A stretch of 64,000 nt of DNA. It comes from Agarivorans sp. TSD2052. Its GTDB lineage: Bacteria > Pseudomonadota > Gammaproteobacteria > Enterobacterales > Celerinatantimonadaceae. The translations under genes and the position numbers were made by a program. The notes below the pieces were generated by a model. That model was not told the origin of the DNA, searched no databases, and worked only from the letters and a program-made list of their open reading frames with translations. Below are positions 43,619-53,954 of this stretch, piece after piece. Position 1 is the first letter of the stretch. Each line of letters begins with the position of its first letter. The stretch lies in NCBI RefSeq assembly GCF_023238625.1, contig NZ_CP096670.1, forward strand, positions 342,501 through 406,500, given 5' to 3'.

Positions 43619-46600
43619 TTGTTATATCTATATCAAAGCAACCACTTAGACACTCTGCAATTATTGTTAAGCAAAGTGATGGCCTTACAGGCACCTGCTA
43701 ACCCATTTACTCAGCAACAAATCTTGGTGCAAAGCCCCGGCATGGCGCAGTGGTTAAAACTGCAGCTCGCAGAGCAACAAGGTATTGTGGCTAATGTGGC
43801 TTTTCCGCTACCCGCCAGCTTTATTTGGCAAATGTTTCATTTGGTATTGCAAGACGTACCCGAGCAAAGCCCGTTTAACAAAGAAGCGATGAGCTGGCGC
43901 TTAATGCGTTTGCTACCGCAACGCCTTAGCGAGGTTGAGTTTTCGCCACTTCGCCATTATTTGCTCGGTGACGACGACACGGCATCATTTGAAGGCCGCA
44001 AGCTATGGCAACTTGCCCAAAAGGTAGCGGATATTTACGACCAATATTTGGTGTATCGCAGTGAGTGGACCAGCGCTTGGGAAGGTGGCGATGATTTAAT
44101 CGAGGTGAGTGGGAGCCAGCCATGGCAGCCGATATTATGGCGCGATTTGGTCGATGACACTGTGGGGGCTATGGACTCACCCTACCACCGCGGCAATATG
44201 TATATCGATTTTGTTGAGCAGTTGCGTTTAAGCAAAACTGCTCCAGAAGGGCTACCGGAACAGGTGTTTATCTTTGGTATTTCGGCGCTGCCGCCTGCCT
44301 ATGTTGAGGCTTTAGACGCCTTAGCTTTGCATACTAACATCCATCTATTTTTAACTAATCCCTCTGAACAATACTGGGGCGATGTACGCGATGTGACTAC
44401 AGTGCTAAAGCAACAGTCTGAGATTGAACGAGTAGGTAACCCCTTACTGGCTTCAATGGGTAAGCTGGGGCGTGATTATATCGAAATGCTGCACCCTCTA
44501 AATAAGCAAGAAACTGACCTCTTTTTTGATAATTACGTCAAGCCTCAACACGATGAGCCGCCTGTCGCGCCTGCTCTATTGGCGCTCATTCAAGACGATA
44601 TTTTGAAACTGCAAGATCCCATTGATTATCAACAGTTTGACAGTAGTGAACATAAACGGCTTATTCAGCCCAGTGATAACAGCATACAGCTGCACCTTTG
44701 TCACAGCCCACGCCGAGAGCTTGAAGTATTGCATGACCAGTTACTGGCGATGTTTGAGCAAGACCCAGAATTAAGCCCGCGTGACATTATTGTGATGGTG
44801 CCGGATGTCAACCGTTATGGGCCAATGATTCAAGCGGTGTTTGGCAGTGCTAGCGCAGAAACCCGTTTGCCGTTTGCGATTTCAGATAGGAGTGCCACCC
44901 AAGAAAATCCCGTGCTATTAAGCTTTTTGGAATTGCTCGCCTTACCGCAAAAGCGTAAGTCTGCAGCCGAATTGCTGGCCCTATTAGAAGTGCCAGCGAT
45001 TATGCGTCGTTTTGAACTGAGTGATGATGAGTTAAAACCCTTGCGCCAATGGGTAAAAGAAGCGGGGGTGCGTTGGGGCTTAGATGGTAGTGATCGCAGC
45101 CGCTGGCAAGCTCCCGAAGATGAGACCCACTCTTGGTTATTTGGCCTAAAGCGGATGTTGTTAGGTTACGCTATGCCCAGTGAAGCGGGTTTGTATCAAG
45201 GTGTGTTGGCTTACGATGAGGTGCAAGGCAAGCGCGCTTTAGCCGTGGGTAAATTGGCAGATTTTATCGATCTGTTAATCCAACTTGAGCAGGACTTATT
45301 AATCGCGGTTCCTGCTGAACAATGGCAATTGCGCTTACAGGACTTAGTTCAGCATATTTATCGTTTTGATGCTGACGATGAAGCTGAATATCTACGTTTA
45401 TTGAAGCTGTTTGAAACACTAGCGGAGCAATGTGCGGCAAGTGATTATAAAGACGATATTGGCCCAGAATTAATTCTCGATTATTGCCGTAATCAACTTA
45501 ACGCACAGCGCGGAAGTCAACGTTTTCTAGCCGGCCAAATTAACTTTTGTACCCTGCTGCCAATGCGTGCGATTCCTTTTAAAGTCGTGTGTTTACTGGG
45601 CATGAATGACAGCGAGTATCCGCGTAGTGTGCCCAGCTTAGGTTTTGATTTAATGGCGGATAACCCGCCAAAGCGCGGTGACCGTAGCCGCCGAGACGAC
45701 GACCGCTATTTATTCTTAGAAGCGCTGTTAGCGGCACAGCAACGTTTATATATTTCCTATATTGCGCATAGTGCTAAAGACAATAGCGAACAAACCCCTT
45801 CGGTACTGGTGGCTGAGCTGTGTGACTATATTGGTCAAAGCTGTGCCTTAGTGGGAGATGAAAAGCTGAATGTGGATCAATCTGGCGTTAAGCTGTTAGC
45901 ACAGGTGACATGCAAGCATCCCTTGCAACCATTTTCGCCCGAATATTACCAAAGCGCATCAGCCAGCGGTTCGTTGACTGGGGAGCCGCTTAAGATTTTT
46001 AGTTATGCGCAGCGTTGGTTGCCCGCGGTAACAGCGCAGCAGCAAGTTAAACCTTCGGTCCCTGAATTATCGCAACTGATCAATGAGGGAGGCTTGACTG
46101 ATCTAACAATGGATGAACTGCTGGCTTTTAGTCGCTCGCCGATTGCCTATTTTTATCAGCGTCGCTTAAAGGTGAGCTTTCCTCGTTTAACCGAGCAGTT
46201 AGAAGAAACCGAACCCTTTGTCGTAGACGGCTTGTCTGGCTATAGCATGAAGTTGCATCTATTAGAGCAGCAATTAAATAATGCTGATAAGCAACAGCAG
46301 TTTGCTTATTTACACGCAGCGGGAGCCTTACCTCATGGTGGTTTTGCAGAGGTCTCTTTTGAGCAACAATGGCAAGAGATGCAACCTTTGGCAGATACCT
46401 TATTCCCCTTACTGGCTGGCGGCGTATTAGAACATCAACAGCTCGTTGTTGATGTTAATTACAACGCTGAAGATAGCGAGCTATCAAGCCGCTTATCGGC
46501 TTGGTTAAAGCAGCGCTACGCTCAAGGGTTAGTGAGTTATCGCCCTGGTAGTATTCGAGGTAAGGATTTAGTCGCTGCGTGGTTATGGCACTTGGTCTTT

Positions 46601-47020
46601 CATGCCGCTCAACCTAGTCAAGCTAGCAGCAGCTATATTATTGGCCGCAAACACGCTTGGCAATTTACGCCAGTAGCGGCTGAGCAGGCCTTGCAATGCC
46701 TAGGCGAGTGGTTGACTTGTTTGCATGCGGGTTTACAACAGCCACTGCTATTGCCGATTGAAAGCGCCTGGCAATGGATTAGCCAATGCAAAGATAAAAA
46801 GACCGGTGCGATAGCATTTAGCGAAGCCAATATCGACAAGGCGCGCCGCGCTGCTCGCACCCAGTTTGTGGGGGGGCCGTTTGCGCAAGCCGAAGGTGAT
46901 GACCCTTATATTCAAGCCCAGTTAGCCGATTTAGAAGCAATATGGCCGGAGTTCGAAGCCAATACTCAGCGTTTACTCGAACCGCTACTGTCACATTTAG
47001 AGGAGTTTGCTCATGTCTGA
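43619..47020 (+). CDS. recC: Exonuclease V (RecBCD) subunit RecC
   Basis: A 1133-residue subunit that recognises Chi and holds the RecBCD complex together. Matches to RecC include LYLYQSNHLDTLQ, ILVQSPGMAQWLKLQL, FPLPASFIWQMF, CHSPRRELEVLHD, and LNDSEYPR-like GMNDSEYPRSVPSLGFDL. The C-terminal nuclease-like fold is inactive in the family. The start is TTG, giving the conserved N-terminus, with AAGGGA about 10 nt upstream. It overlaps recB by 8 nt. There is no ptrA between recC and recB. Confidence 0.95.
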   Translation: MLYLYQSNHLDTLQLLLSKVMALQAPANPFTQQQILVQSPGMAQWLKLQLAEQQGIVANVAFPLPASFIWQMFHLVLQDVPEQSPFNKEAMSWRLMRLLPQRLSEVEFSPLRHYLLGDDDTASFEGRKLWQLAQKVADIYDQYLVYRSEWTSAWEGGDDLIEVSGSQPWQPILWRDLVDDTVGAMDSPYHRGNMYIDFVEQLRLSKTAPEGLPEQVFIFGISALPPAYVEALDALALHTNIHLFLTNPSEQYWGDVRDVTTVLKQQSEIERVGNPLLASMGKLGRDYIEMLHPLNKQETDLFFDNYVKPQHDEPPVAPALLALIQDDILKLQDPIDYQQFDSSEHKRLIQPSDNSIQLHLCHSPRRELEVLHDQLLAMFEQDPELSPRDIIVMVPDVNRYGPMIQAVFGSASAETRLPFAISDRSATQENPVLLSFLELLALPQKRKSAAELLALLEVPAIMRRFELSDDELKPLRQWVKEAGVRWGLDGSDRSRWQAPEDETHSWLFGLKRMLLGYAMPSEAGLYQGVLAYDEVQGKRALAVGKLADFIDLLIQLEQDLLIAVPAEQWQLRLQDLVQHIYRFDADDEAEYLRLLKLFETLAEQCAASDYKDDIGPELILDYCRNQLNAQRGSQRFLAGQINFCTLLPMRAIPFKVVCLLGMNDSEYPRSVPSLGFDLMADNPPKRGDRSRRDDDRYLFLEALLAAQQRLYISYIAHSAKDNSEQTPSVLVAELCDYIGQSCALVGDEKLNVDQSGVKLLAQVTCKHPLQPFSPEYYQSASASGSLTGEPLKIFSYAQRWLPAVTAQQQVKPSVPELSQLINEGGLTDLTMDELLAFSRSPIAYFYQRRLKVSFPRLTEQLEETEPFVVDGLSGYSMKLHLLEQQLNNADKQQQFAYLHAAGALPHGGFAEVSFEQQWQEMQPLADTLFPLLAGGVLEHQQLVVDVNYNAEDSELSSRLSAWLKQRYAQGLVSYRPGSIRGKDLVAAWLWHLVFHAAQPSQASSSYIIGRKHAWQFTPVAAEQALQCLGEWLTCLHAGLQQPLLLPIESAWQWISQCKDKKTGAIAFSEANIDKARRAARTQFVGGPFAQAEGDDPYIQAQLADLEAIWPEFEANTQRLLEPLLSHLEEFAHV

Positions 47021-50000
47021 TGTCAACGTGCAAGCTCAAACAATGTCACCTTTAACAAGCACCAATTTAGATGCCTTTAGCTTTCCACTGAGTGGCGCAC
47101 GGTTGATTGAGGCCAGTGCTGGCACCGGCAAAACCTATACCATTGGCGCTTTTGTATTACGGCTATTGTTGGGGCACGAACGTGAAACGGGGCAAGGTTT
47201 TACCTTGCAAGGCCAACTTACGCCACTGAGCATAGAGCAAATTTTAGTGGTGACTTTTACCGAAGCGGCCACTCAAGAGTTGCGTGGTCGCATTCGAGAA
47301 AAAATACATGAAGCCCGTATTGCTTTTTTACGCGGTGAAAGCAGCGATTTTTTTATCAGTAAACTGTTAAATGAAGTCAGTGATCACCCACTTGCCGCGC
47401 AGCGCCTACTATTGGCTGAACAAAACATGGATCAGGCGGCAGTATTTACCATTCATGGCTTTTGTCAGCGAATGCTAAAGCAACATGCTTTTGAAAGCGG
47501 TTTGCCCTTTGAGATGGAGTTTCTCACTAACGAAATTCATTTACGTTTGCAGGCGGTACAAGACTGCTGGCGACAGCGTTTTTACCCCCTGCCAGTGCCT
47601 CTCATCAGTCGAATTGTGCAATGTTGGGCCAGCCCAAAGCAGTTGCATCAAGAAATTGGCAGCTTGCTTAATCAAAGCCATTTTGAGTTGCAAGGTGTGC
47701 CCGATGAACAAAATCTAGAAGCCTTTTTTGCCCAGCAAATTGCTCGCATAGATACTTTTAAACAACTGTGGAAACCGGCTGCAATCGATATTGCCGAGTT
47801 GATTGCGACAGCGCCACTTAACGGTAATAAGTTTCGCAAAGCCTCGGTAGAAAAATGGTTGGCCTTGATTAATCAATTTGTTGATGCGCCGACCGACAGT
47901 GATTTTCTCGGCAAGCCCTTACGTGAGGCTTTGCAAAAATTCACTCCAGACAATCTAGCTAACGGGGTTAAAGCTAAAGGGCAGCCGCCAGAGCATCCAG
48001 CCTTTGTGGCTATTGAGCGCTTATTTGATGAAGAACAGAGCATCAAAAATCTGCTGCTGGCTCAGTTGCTCCCGCAAATTCGTCAACGTTTTAGCGAGCT
48101 GAAACAGCAACAACAACTGCTCAGTTTTGATGATTTACTGGCGGGCTTAGCTAAGGCGCTGAGTACGCCGCAAGGTGGCGTGCTAGCGAAGAGCATTGCT
48201 GAGCTGTATCCAGTAGCCATGATTGACGAGTTTCAAGATACCGATCCGCAGCAATATCAGATTTTTTCGCAACTCTACATGGGCCGGCCCGACAGCGCCT
48301 TGATGCTAATTGGTGACCCTAAGCAAGCTATCTATGGTTTTCGTGGCGCCGATATTTTTACCTATATGCAAGCGCGCAACAATGTCACAGCACGTTACAA
48401 TTTGCCGACCAATTGGCGCTCGACGGGCGCCATGGTTAATGCCTGCAATCAGTTGTTTGAATGGCATCAGCGGCCTTTTATCTATGATGACGCGATTCAA
48501 TTTATTGCCGTTGATGCTGCCAAAAAGCAGCTTAGTGGTTTGCAAATCAACGGCGAACGCCAAGCGGCTATGCAGTTCTTGTATCAACAAAACCCTGATT
48601 TTGTGCGTGGTGAAGATTATATTAATGGCCAAGCGCTAGAATGCGCTCAGCAGATCCAGCAATTGCTCGAAGCGGGGCAAAACGGCACCGCCACATTAGG
48701 CAATCAAGGTAAAACCGTACAAGCGGGTGATATTGCGGTATTAGTAAGAACTCGCCGCGAAGGCGAAAAAGTAGCGTCGGCACTCGCCAAACAAAACATC
48801 GCTAGTGTTAGTTTATCTAATCGCGATAGCGTGTTTGAAAGCCCAGAAGCCTATCAGTTTTACTTGCAGTTATTGGCCTGCCAAGAACCACATAACGACC
48901 GTAAATTGCGGGCTGCCTTAGCCTGTAAAATGCTTGGTTTAAGTTTACAAGAGTTGGATGATTTAAATACCGACGAGCGCTGTTGGCAGCGTTATTCTCA
49001 AGAATTTTTTGATTACCAACAGTTGTGGCAGCAGCGTGGTGTATTGGCGATGTTTTACCGCTGGATGAGCCAACGTGCTATCAGTGAACGCTGGATAAGC
49101 CAAAGTGATAACTACGGTGAGCGCTTACTGACTAACTTAATGCATTTAGCCGAACTGTTACAGAATAAAAGTGCTGAGCTAGACGGCGATGCTGCATTGA
49201 TGCGTTGGTTTGCCGAGCAGTTGCTAGAGCCTGATGGTAATGCAGACGACCAACAACTGCGCTTAGAGAGTGATGCCAATTTGGTACAAATTGTGACTAT
49301 TCATAAGAGCAAGGGCTTGGAATATCCGATTGTGATGTTGCCCTTTATCCTTGGTTTTCGCGAAGCGAGTGAGGCTTTGTATCATCAGGATGAGCGTTTT
49401 ATCTACGACTTGGATGGCGGCGAACAGGCTATGGAAGCCGCTTGCCAAGAGCGTTTAGCCGAAGATCTTCGCCTACTGTATGTGGCGGTAACTCGCGCGG
49501 TATATTGCTGTTATTTAGGTGTGGCCGATCTTAAAAAAGGCAATGCCAAAAAAGGCGATACCGATGTTCATCAAAGTGCCCTTGGCTATTTATTGCAAAA
49601 AAATCTGCCACAGCCTGCGGGAGCGTTAGTCGCTATTCTAGATAACTTATCACAGCACCCAGATATAAGCTGGCAAGCAATCAGTGAGCAGGTATTAGCA
49701 CCTTATCAGCCTATTGGTGATGAGCAAGCGAGTTACGCGGCTCGGCAGTTTACCAGTCAAATTAATCGAAATTGGTGGCTAACCAGTTATTCTGCTTTAA
49801 GCCGTCATCAAGGCCATCAGGCCGGTTTTGATGCCAGTAGTGACATGGCTTGGTTGGATGTGGCTGAAGGTTTAGCTAGCGAAGAGCTTGAACCACAAAG
49901 TGAGCAGGCGCTGACTATTTTTGATTTTCCGCGCGGGGCCGAAGCGGGTACTTTCTTACATTTATTGTTTGAAGAGATTGATTTTCAAGCTGATATCGAG

Positions 50001-50729
50001 GAAATCCGCCAAGCATTACCCACACTATTACACACATCGAGTTATAACGACGTAAACCTGCAAGGTGAACTTATTTGGCTAGAACCCTTAGCGCAAATGT
50101 TTCAGCAAGTGTGTGCCACGCCTCTTGATGATGGGGGGAATACCGCCGCCTATAGCTTGAGCTTACTTGGAGCCGAGCAGCGTTTGGTAGAAATGGAGTT
50201 CTTCCTGCCGATTGCCGATTTGCAGGCTAACCAAGTGAATCGTTTAATCCGCCATTTTGACCCATTGAGCCGCAGGGCTAGCGCGCTGGATTTTTCGAAC
50301 GTACAAGGCATGTTGAAAGGCTTTATTGATTTAGTGTATCAGCACAATGGCCGCTATTACGTATTGGATTATAAGTCTAACTATTTAGGGGACAAGGTGG
50401 CTGACTATCAGCAGCAAGCTATGGTTGAAGCGATGGTAGAGCATCGTTATGACTTTCAGTATCAGCTCTATAGCTTGGCTTTACATCGTTGGCTGGGGCA
50501 GCGTTTGCCTGATTACGATTATCAGCAACATTTTGGTGGGGTGTATTATTTGTTTTTACGCGGTATGAGTGGTGAGCAACTGGCTGAACCGGCAATTAGC
50601 CGCAACGGCGTTTATTTTAGTCGACCGAGCGTCAGCTTTATTCATTATCTCGATCAACTTTTTGCGGGACAGGCTTTGCCTACCGAGTTACCTGCCATTG
50701 ATAATAATGAGGCCGCAGCGGATGAATAA
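47013..50729 (+). CDS. recB: Exonuclease V (RecBCD) subunit RecB
   Basis: A 1238-residue UvrD-type 3'-5' helicase with a C-terminal nuclease. Walker A is ASAGTGKT (Lys40); TFTEAATQELRGRIR is motif Ia; MIDEFQDTDPQQ is Walker B; the nuclease metal site is in GFIDLVYQ and LDYKSNYLG. It unwinds and degrades double-strand ends and loads RecA after Chi. The ATG at 47013 overlaps recC's stop as ATGTCTGA. It is longer than E. coli RecB (1180). It is followed by recD in an overlapping arrangement. Confidence 0.96.
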   Translation: MSDVNVQAQTMSPLTSTNLDAFSFPLSGARLIEASAGTGKTYTIGAFVLRLLLGHERETGQGFTLQGQLTPLSIEQILVVTFTEAATQELRGRIREKIHEARIAFLRGESSDFFISKLLNEVSDHPLAAQRLLLAEQNMDQAAVFTIHGFCQRMLKQHAFESGLPFEMEFLTNEIHLRLQAVQDCWRQRFYPLPVPLISRIVQCWASPKQLHQEIGSLLNQSHFELQGVPDEQNLEAFFAQQIARIDTFKQLWKPAAIDIAELIATAPLNGNKFRKASVEKWLALINQFVDAPTDSDFLGKPLREALQKFTPDNLANGVKAKGQPPEHPAFVAIERLFDEEQSIKNLLLAQLLPQIRQRFSELKQQQQLLSFDDLLAGLAKALSTPQGGVLAKSIAELYPVAMIDEFQDTDPQQYQIFSQLYMGRPDSALMLIGDPKQAIYGFRGADIFTYMQARNNVTARYNLPTNWRSTGAMVNACNQLFEWHQRPFIYDDAIQFIAVDAAKKQLSGLQINGERQAAMQFLYQQNPDFVRGEDYINGQALECAQQIQQLLEAGQNGTATLGNQGKTVQAGDIAVLVRTRREGEKVASALAKQNIASVSLSNRDSVFESPEAYQFYLQLLACQEPHNDRKLRAALACKMLGLSLQELDDLNTDERCWQRYSQEFFDYQQLWQQRGVLAMFYRWMSQRAISERWISQSDNYGERLLTNLMHLAELLQNKSAELDGDAALMRWFAEQLLEPDGNADDQQLRLESDANLVQIVTIHKSKGLEYPIVMLPFILGFREASEALYHQDERFIYDLDGGEQAMEAACQERLAEDLRLLYVAVTRAVYCCYLGVADLKKGNAKKGDTDVHQSALGYLLQKNLPQPAGALVAILDNLSQHPDISWQAISEQVLAPYQPIGDEQASYAARQFTSQINRNWWLTSYSALSRHQGHQAGFDASSDMAWLDVAEGLASEELEPQSEQALTIFDFPRGAEAGTFLHLLFEEIDFQADIEEIRQALPTLLHTSSYNDVNLQGELIWLEPLAQMFQQVCATPLDDGGNTAAYSLSLLGAEQRLVEMEFFLPIADLQANQVNRLIRHFDPLSRRASALDFSNVQGMLKGFIDLVYQHNGRYYVLDYKSNYLGDKVADYQQQAMVEAMVEHRYDFQYQLYSLALHRWLGQRLPDYDYQQHFGGVYYLFLRGMSGEQLAEPAISRNGVYFSRPSVSFIHYLDQLFAGQALPTELPAIDNNEAAADE

Positions 50730-52791
50730 TTTAACCGCCACACCGTCATTGTCAGTGACGGCGTGGTTACAGCAATTGAAGCAAGCTGGTGCCATTAGCG
50801 CCCTAGATTTTCATTTTGCCAAATCTTTTGCTAGTAGTGAGCAAAGCGAGGCCCTAATGGTTGCCGCAGCGATAGTTAGTAACGAGCTAAACGCGGGGCA
50901 CATTTGTGTAGACATGACAACCTTGGTAAGGCGTTGTCAGTTACTGGGTGCTTGTCCTATTGAGCAGTACCAAGATAGCCAGTTTTGGTTAACACTGCTG
51001 AGCCAGTCAACATCGATACAACAAGTAGACAGTGATCTTCAAGCTAATGCAGCGCAGGCCAAACCTTTGGTATTGCAGTATCAACGTTTGTATTTGCATC
51101 GCTATTGGCATTACGAACAACAAATAGCCCAATACTTTGCTCACTCTGAGTCAGTTTGCCGCTTTTCGCCGGCAGATATTACCCCTCGAATGCAGCGTCT
51201 ATTTAGCCGTGATTGGGCGATGTTATTAAAGGCTAAATCGCGTTATTCCAGAGAGCAAATGGCGGTGTACGCTGAGCAATTCTTAGATGTCTATGACCCC
51301 GCTTTACTCAGCAATAGTGCTTGGCTAAATCAGCTTACGCACATTAGCGATCAACCAAGCCTCACCGAGTTTGTGCATGGCATTGCCGCCAGTAGCAGAA
51401 TTAATTGGCAGCAGTTGGCGGCACTACAGGCTTGTTATCAACCACGGTTAGTGATCAGTGGCGGGCCGGGTACTGGAAAAACTACGACAGTGACGCGCTT
51501 GTTGGCATTGCTGCAAGATCTGCAGTTGAGCGCGGGTAAGGCCCCCTTGAGTATTCAACTGGTAGCGCCAACGGGTAAAGCAGCGGCGCGCTTAAGTGAG
51601 TCAATCATTGGCGCTAAGCATCAACTTAATGCCAGCGAACAGACCATTGCTACGATCCCTGAGCAAGCATCAACTATTCACCGTTTATTGGGTGTGATTC
51701 CTGGTAGAGCAGAGTTTCGTCATCACGCAGATAATCCTTTGGCCTTAGATATGTTAGTGGTAGATGAAGCTTCGATGATTGATATGCCGCTAATGGTCAA
51801 ATTATTAGCAGCCATGCCTAAGCAGGCGAGAATCATTTTATTGGGTGATAAAGATCAGTTAGCTTCGGTAGAAGCTGGCGCGGTATTAGGAGATTTATGT
51901 GCCTTTATCAGTCACGGGTATAGCGCGAACTTAGTGGCATTTTTGCAGGCTTGTAGCGGCTTCAACTTAGCTCCGCAACAAGCATCCTCACCATTAGCGA
52001 TTGCCGATAAGTTATGTTTGTTACGCAAAAGCTATCGTTTTGATGCTCGCTCGGGCATTGGTTTATTAGCCAAGGCAGTTAACCAAGGCCGTGCAGAACA
52101 AGCGCTAGAGCTTTTACAGTCACAGCGCGCCGATTTGCCGTATCAGGCACTTAATCAAGGCGCTTACCAAGATTTACTGACGCGGGTGATGCAGGGCTAT
52201 CAGCCTTATTTAGTTGCGCTGCAACAGGGCGAGGCGATGGAGCAGGTATTTGCAAAGTTTCATCGATTTCAGCTATTGGTAGCATTACGTAATGGTGAAT
52301 TAGGGGTGACAGGGCTTAATCAGCGGCTAGAAAAATTACTACAAAAGCAGGGATTAATTGCACTACCCGCCAGTACCGACAGTGTTTGGTATATCGGTCG
52401 TCCGGTGATGATTGAGCAAAATGATCACGAGCAGCAGTTATATAACGGTGATATAGGTATTTGTGCTGCTGATGATACTGGTCAGTTGATGGTGGCTTTT
52501 GAATCGGCGAATGGTTTGCGTTGGCTATTACCCAGCCGCTTACCTGCCCATCAAAGCGTTTATGCAATGACGGTACACAAAAGCCAAGGCAGTGAGTTTC
52601 ACCAAGTGGCTATGTTACTGCCGCCAGCTAAGCAAGCCTTGGTGAATCGCGAGCTGTTATACACCGCGATTACCCGCGCAAAAAGTACCTTTAGTTTATA
52701 TGCTGACCCCGATAGCATTAGCGCCGCTTGTCGTAATAAAACCCAGCGTCGCTCAGGTCTGGTGGAGCGTTTGGCAAATGGAGTGGAGTAA
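50722..52791 (+). CDS. recD: Exonuclease V (RecBCD) subunit RecD
   Basis: A 689-residue SF1B 5'-3' helicase subunit. Walker A is GGPGTGKTT (Lys253), Walker B LVVDEASMIDMPL, then LLGDKDQLASVEAGAVLGDL, and the late motif MTVHKSQGSEF. The ATG at 50722 overlaps recB's TAA as ATGAATAA. An upstream frame from 50569 would overlap recB by about 160 nt and is not used. E. coli RecD has 608 residues, so this one is larger; the surplus seems to lie in loops, such as ISHGYSANLVAFLQACSGFN. Confidence 0.94.
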   Translation: MNNLTATPSLSVTAWLQQLKQAGAISALDFHFAKSFASSEQSEALMVAAAIVSNELNAGHICVDMTTLVRRCQLLGACPIEQYQDSQFWLTLLSQSTSIQQVDSDLQANAAQAKPLVLQYQRLYLHRYWHYEQQIAQYFAHSESVCRFSPADITPRMQRLFSRDWAMLLKAKSRYSREQMAVYAEQFLDVYDPALLSNSAWLNQLTHISDQPSLTEFVHGIAASSRINWQQLAALQACYQPRLVISGGPGTGKTTTVTRLLALLQDLQLSAGKAPLSIQLVAPTGKAAARLSESIIGAKHQLNASEQTIATIPEQASTIHRLLGVIPGRAEFRHHADNPLALDMLVVDEASMIDMPLMVKLLAAMPKQARIILLGDKDQLASVEAGAVLGDLCAFISHGYSANLVAFLQACSGFNLAPQQASSPLAIADKLCLLRKSYRFDARSGIGLLAKAVNQGRAEQALELLQSQRADLPYQALNQGAYQDLLTRVMQGYQPYLVALQQGEAMEQVFAKFHRFQLLVALRNGELGVTGLNQRLEKLLQKQGLIALPASTDSVWYIGRPVMIEQNDHEQQLYNGDIGICAADDTGQLMVAFESANGLRWLLPSRLPAHQSVYAMTVHKSQGSEFHQVAMLLPPAKQALVNRELLYTAITRAKSTFSLYADPDSISAACRNKTQRRSGLVERLANGVE

Positions 52792-52843
52792 TGAAACATA
52801 AGGATTCGGGGCCAATTTATGACAACTTAAGACAATTTTTACG

Positions 52844-53203
52844 ATGAGTAAAAAAAGAATCAATGCGATGCTTTTCCCGCTTATGGCAATTTTGCCTCCC
52901 TGTTTGGTTTTCTCCGGCAACGTTGAACTCGCGCTCCCATGCTATATAGCGATGCTTGCAATAGTGCGGTTTGATGGGGATTTGAAACTAGCAAGAGACA
53001 AGGGGGTTCGATTGGACCTAACGATTCTAATGGCTGCAGTCATTGGAGGAGGGATCGCGCTTTTATGCGAATGGTTTTTACTCGATTCTAGAGCCGCTAA
53101 TCTTTGGTTCTTATTTGCTTGGGGAGTTATATGGTTGGTTCAAGGTCGACAATACGACCGTATGGTAAAGCAGCTTGAAGGGCGTAATGATTACACCGAA
53201 TAA
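52844..53203 (+). CDS. Small membrane protein, unknown
   Basis: A 119-residue protein with about four hydrophobic segments (AMLFPLMAILPPCLVFSG, ALPCYIAMLAIVRF, LTILMAAVIGGGIALLCEWF and LWFLFAWGVIWLVQG). No family is recognised. Its codons include several AGA, CGA, GGA and CTA that neighbours use little, which may mean recent acquisition. It has only a weak ribosome site and begins 52 nt after recD. Confidence 0.5.
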   Translation: MSKKRINAMLFPLMAILPPCLVFSGNVELALPCYIAMLAIVRFDGDLKLARDKGVRLDLTILMAAVIGGGIALLCEWFLLDSRAANLWFLFAWGVIWLVQGRQYDRMVKQLEGRNDYTE

Positions 53204-53243
53204 GTAAGGTAAGGGGCGAAGTTGTTGACATAAATTAGCTAGC

Positions 53244-53264
53244 CCAATTACCAGAGGTAATTGG
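53244..53264. terminator. Hairpin between convergent small ORFs
   Basis: CCAATTACC (53244-53252) pairs perfectly with GGTAATTGG (53256-53264) around AGA. A short T-rich stretch follows on the plus strand. Confidence 0.5.
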
Positions 53265-53349
53265 TCTGTTGCTAACTTAAATCTGGAGCAGTCAGGAAGC
53301 ACTTTGGCGATAAGCGGTATTTTGGCCAGTGTAGACCCGTTGTTAGTTT

Positions 53350-53616
53350 CTACAGACCAAGGTTTCTGGTTAATACTTCTGCCGAAGTGATAATACGTTT
53401 TGTGCGGTATAGCTGTGGATGTTTTTCATCGTCTGCGTAACCTACTGGTTCACCAGCGCCAGTGTTTACGAACCAAGAGTTTTCAGGGGTACGGTCACCG
53501 AGCAATTTTTTAAACTCAGTTGGCTTAAGACCCAGTGCTTTGGCGGCTGCATTATAGGTGCAGCGAGTCTTAATTTGGTTAAGGTAATCGCGGATGATGG
53601 TGATTTTATCCTGCAT
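53350..53616 (-). CDS. Small soluble protein of unknown function
   Basis: An 88-residue protein. The N-terminal half (IRDYLNQIKTRCTYNAAAKALGLKPTEFKKLLG) resembles a helix-turn-helix-like segment. The C-terminal half is polar (WFVNTGAGEPVGYADDEKHP). A DNA-linked role is possible but not shown. AGGA lies 12 nt before the ATG. It seems to be a real gene, since the frame is well placed between two intergenic gaps. Confidence 0.6.
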   Translation of the reverse strand: MQDKITIIRDYLNQIKTRCTYNAAAKALGLKPTEFKKLLGDRTPENSWFVNTGAGEPVGYADDEKHPQLYRTKRIITSAEVLTRNLGL

Positions 53617-53747
53617 TACAAAGTCATTCCTATATAGTTGTGGGCTAAATGATCTTAGCCAAATGTGGTGGTGGCAGAACGGGCAACATTATTACAGTTT
53701 GGCTTGATTAGTCGCCATGTGCCCGTAGCTAATATGTAATCTGTATC

Positions 53748-53954
53748 TTAAATTTTAATAAAATAGGGTGCTGCAACTAAAACAATACCAGTAATCAATA
53801 ACATAGTTAAGTTTGGCATAAAGTACGGGAATGCCAAAAGTGCTAAACCTATACCCAGTGGAACGATGGCTTTTTGTTTCCTGCCATAGGTAAAATAGCC
53901 AATACCTATACCGCCAAACAGCACACCCCAAATCATTAGCGATGAACTATCCAT
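53748..53954 (-). CDS. Two-helix membrane peptide
   Basis: A 68-residue hydrophobic protein with two or three transmembrane segments (MIWGVLFGGIGIGYFTY and a C-terminal hydrophobic half ending PYFIKI). The loop between contains GRKQKAIVP. Similar small proteins in related marine bacteria have no assigned role. AGGGG lies 9 nt upstream of the ATG, which supports translation. Confidence 0.6.
   Translation of the reverse strand: MDSSSLMIWGVLFGGIGIGYFTYGRKQKAIVPLGIGLALLAFPYFMPNLTMLLITGIVLVAAPYFIKI

Noticed and set aside
48306-48639. Overlapping frames on both strands inside recB
   Set aside because: They overlap the intact helicase frame and have no independent support.
50569-50721. N-terminal extension of RecD inside recB
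   Set aside because: It would overlap recB by about 160 nt and has no RecD similarity; the ATG at 50722 fits the usual coupling.
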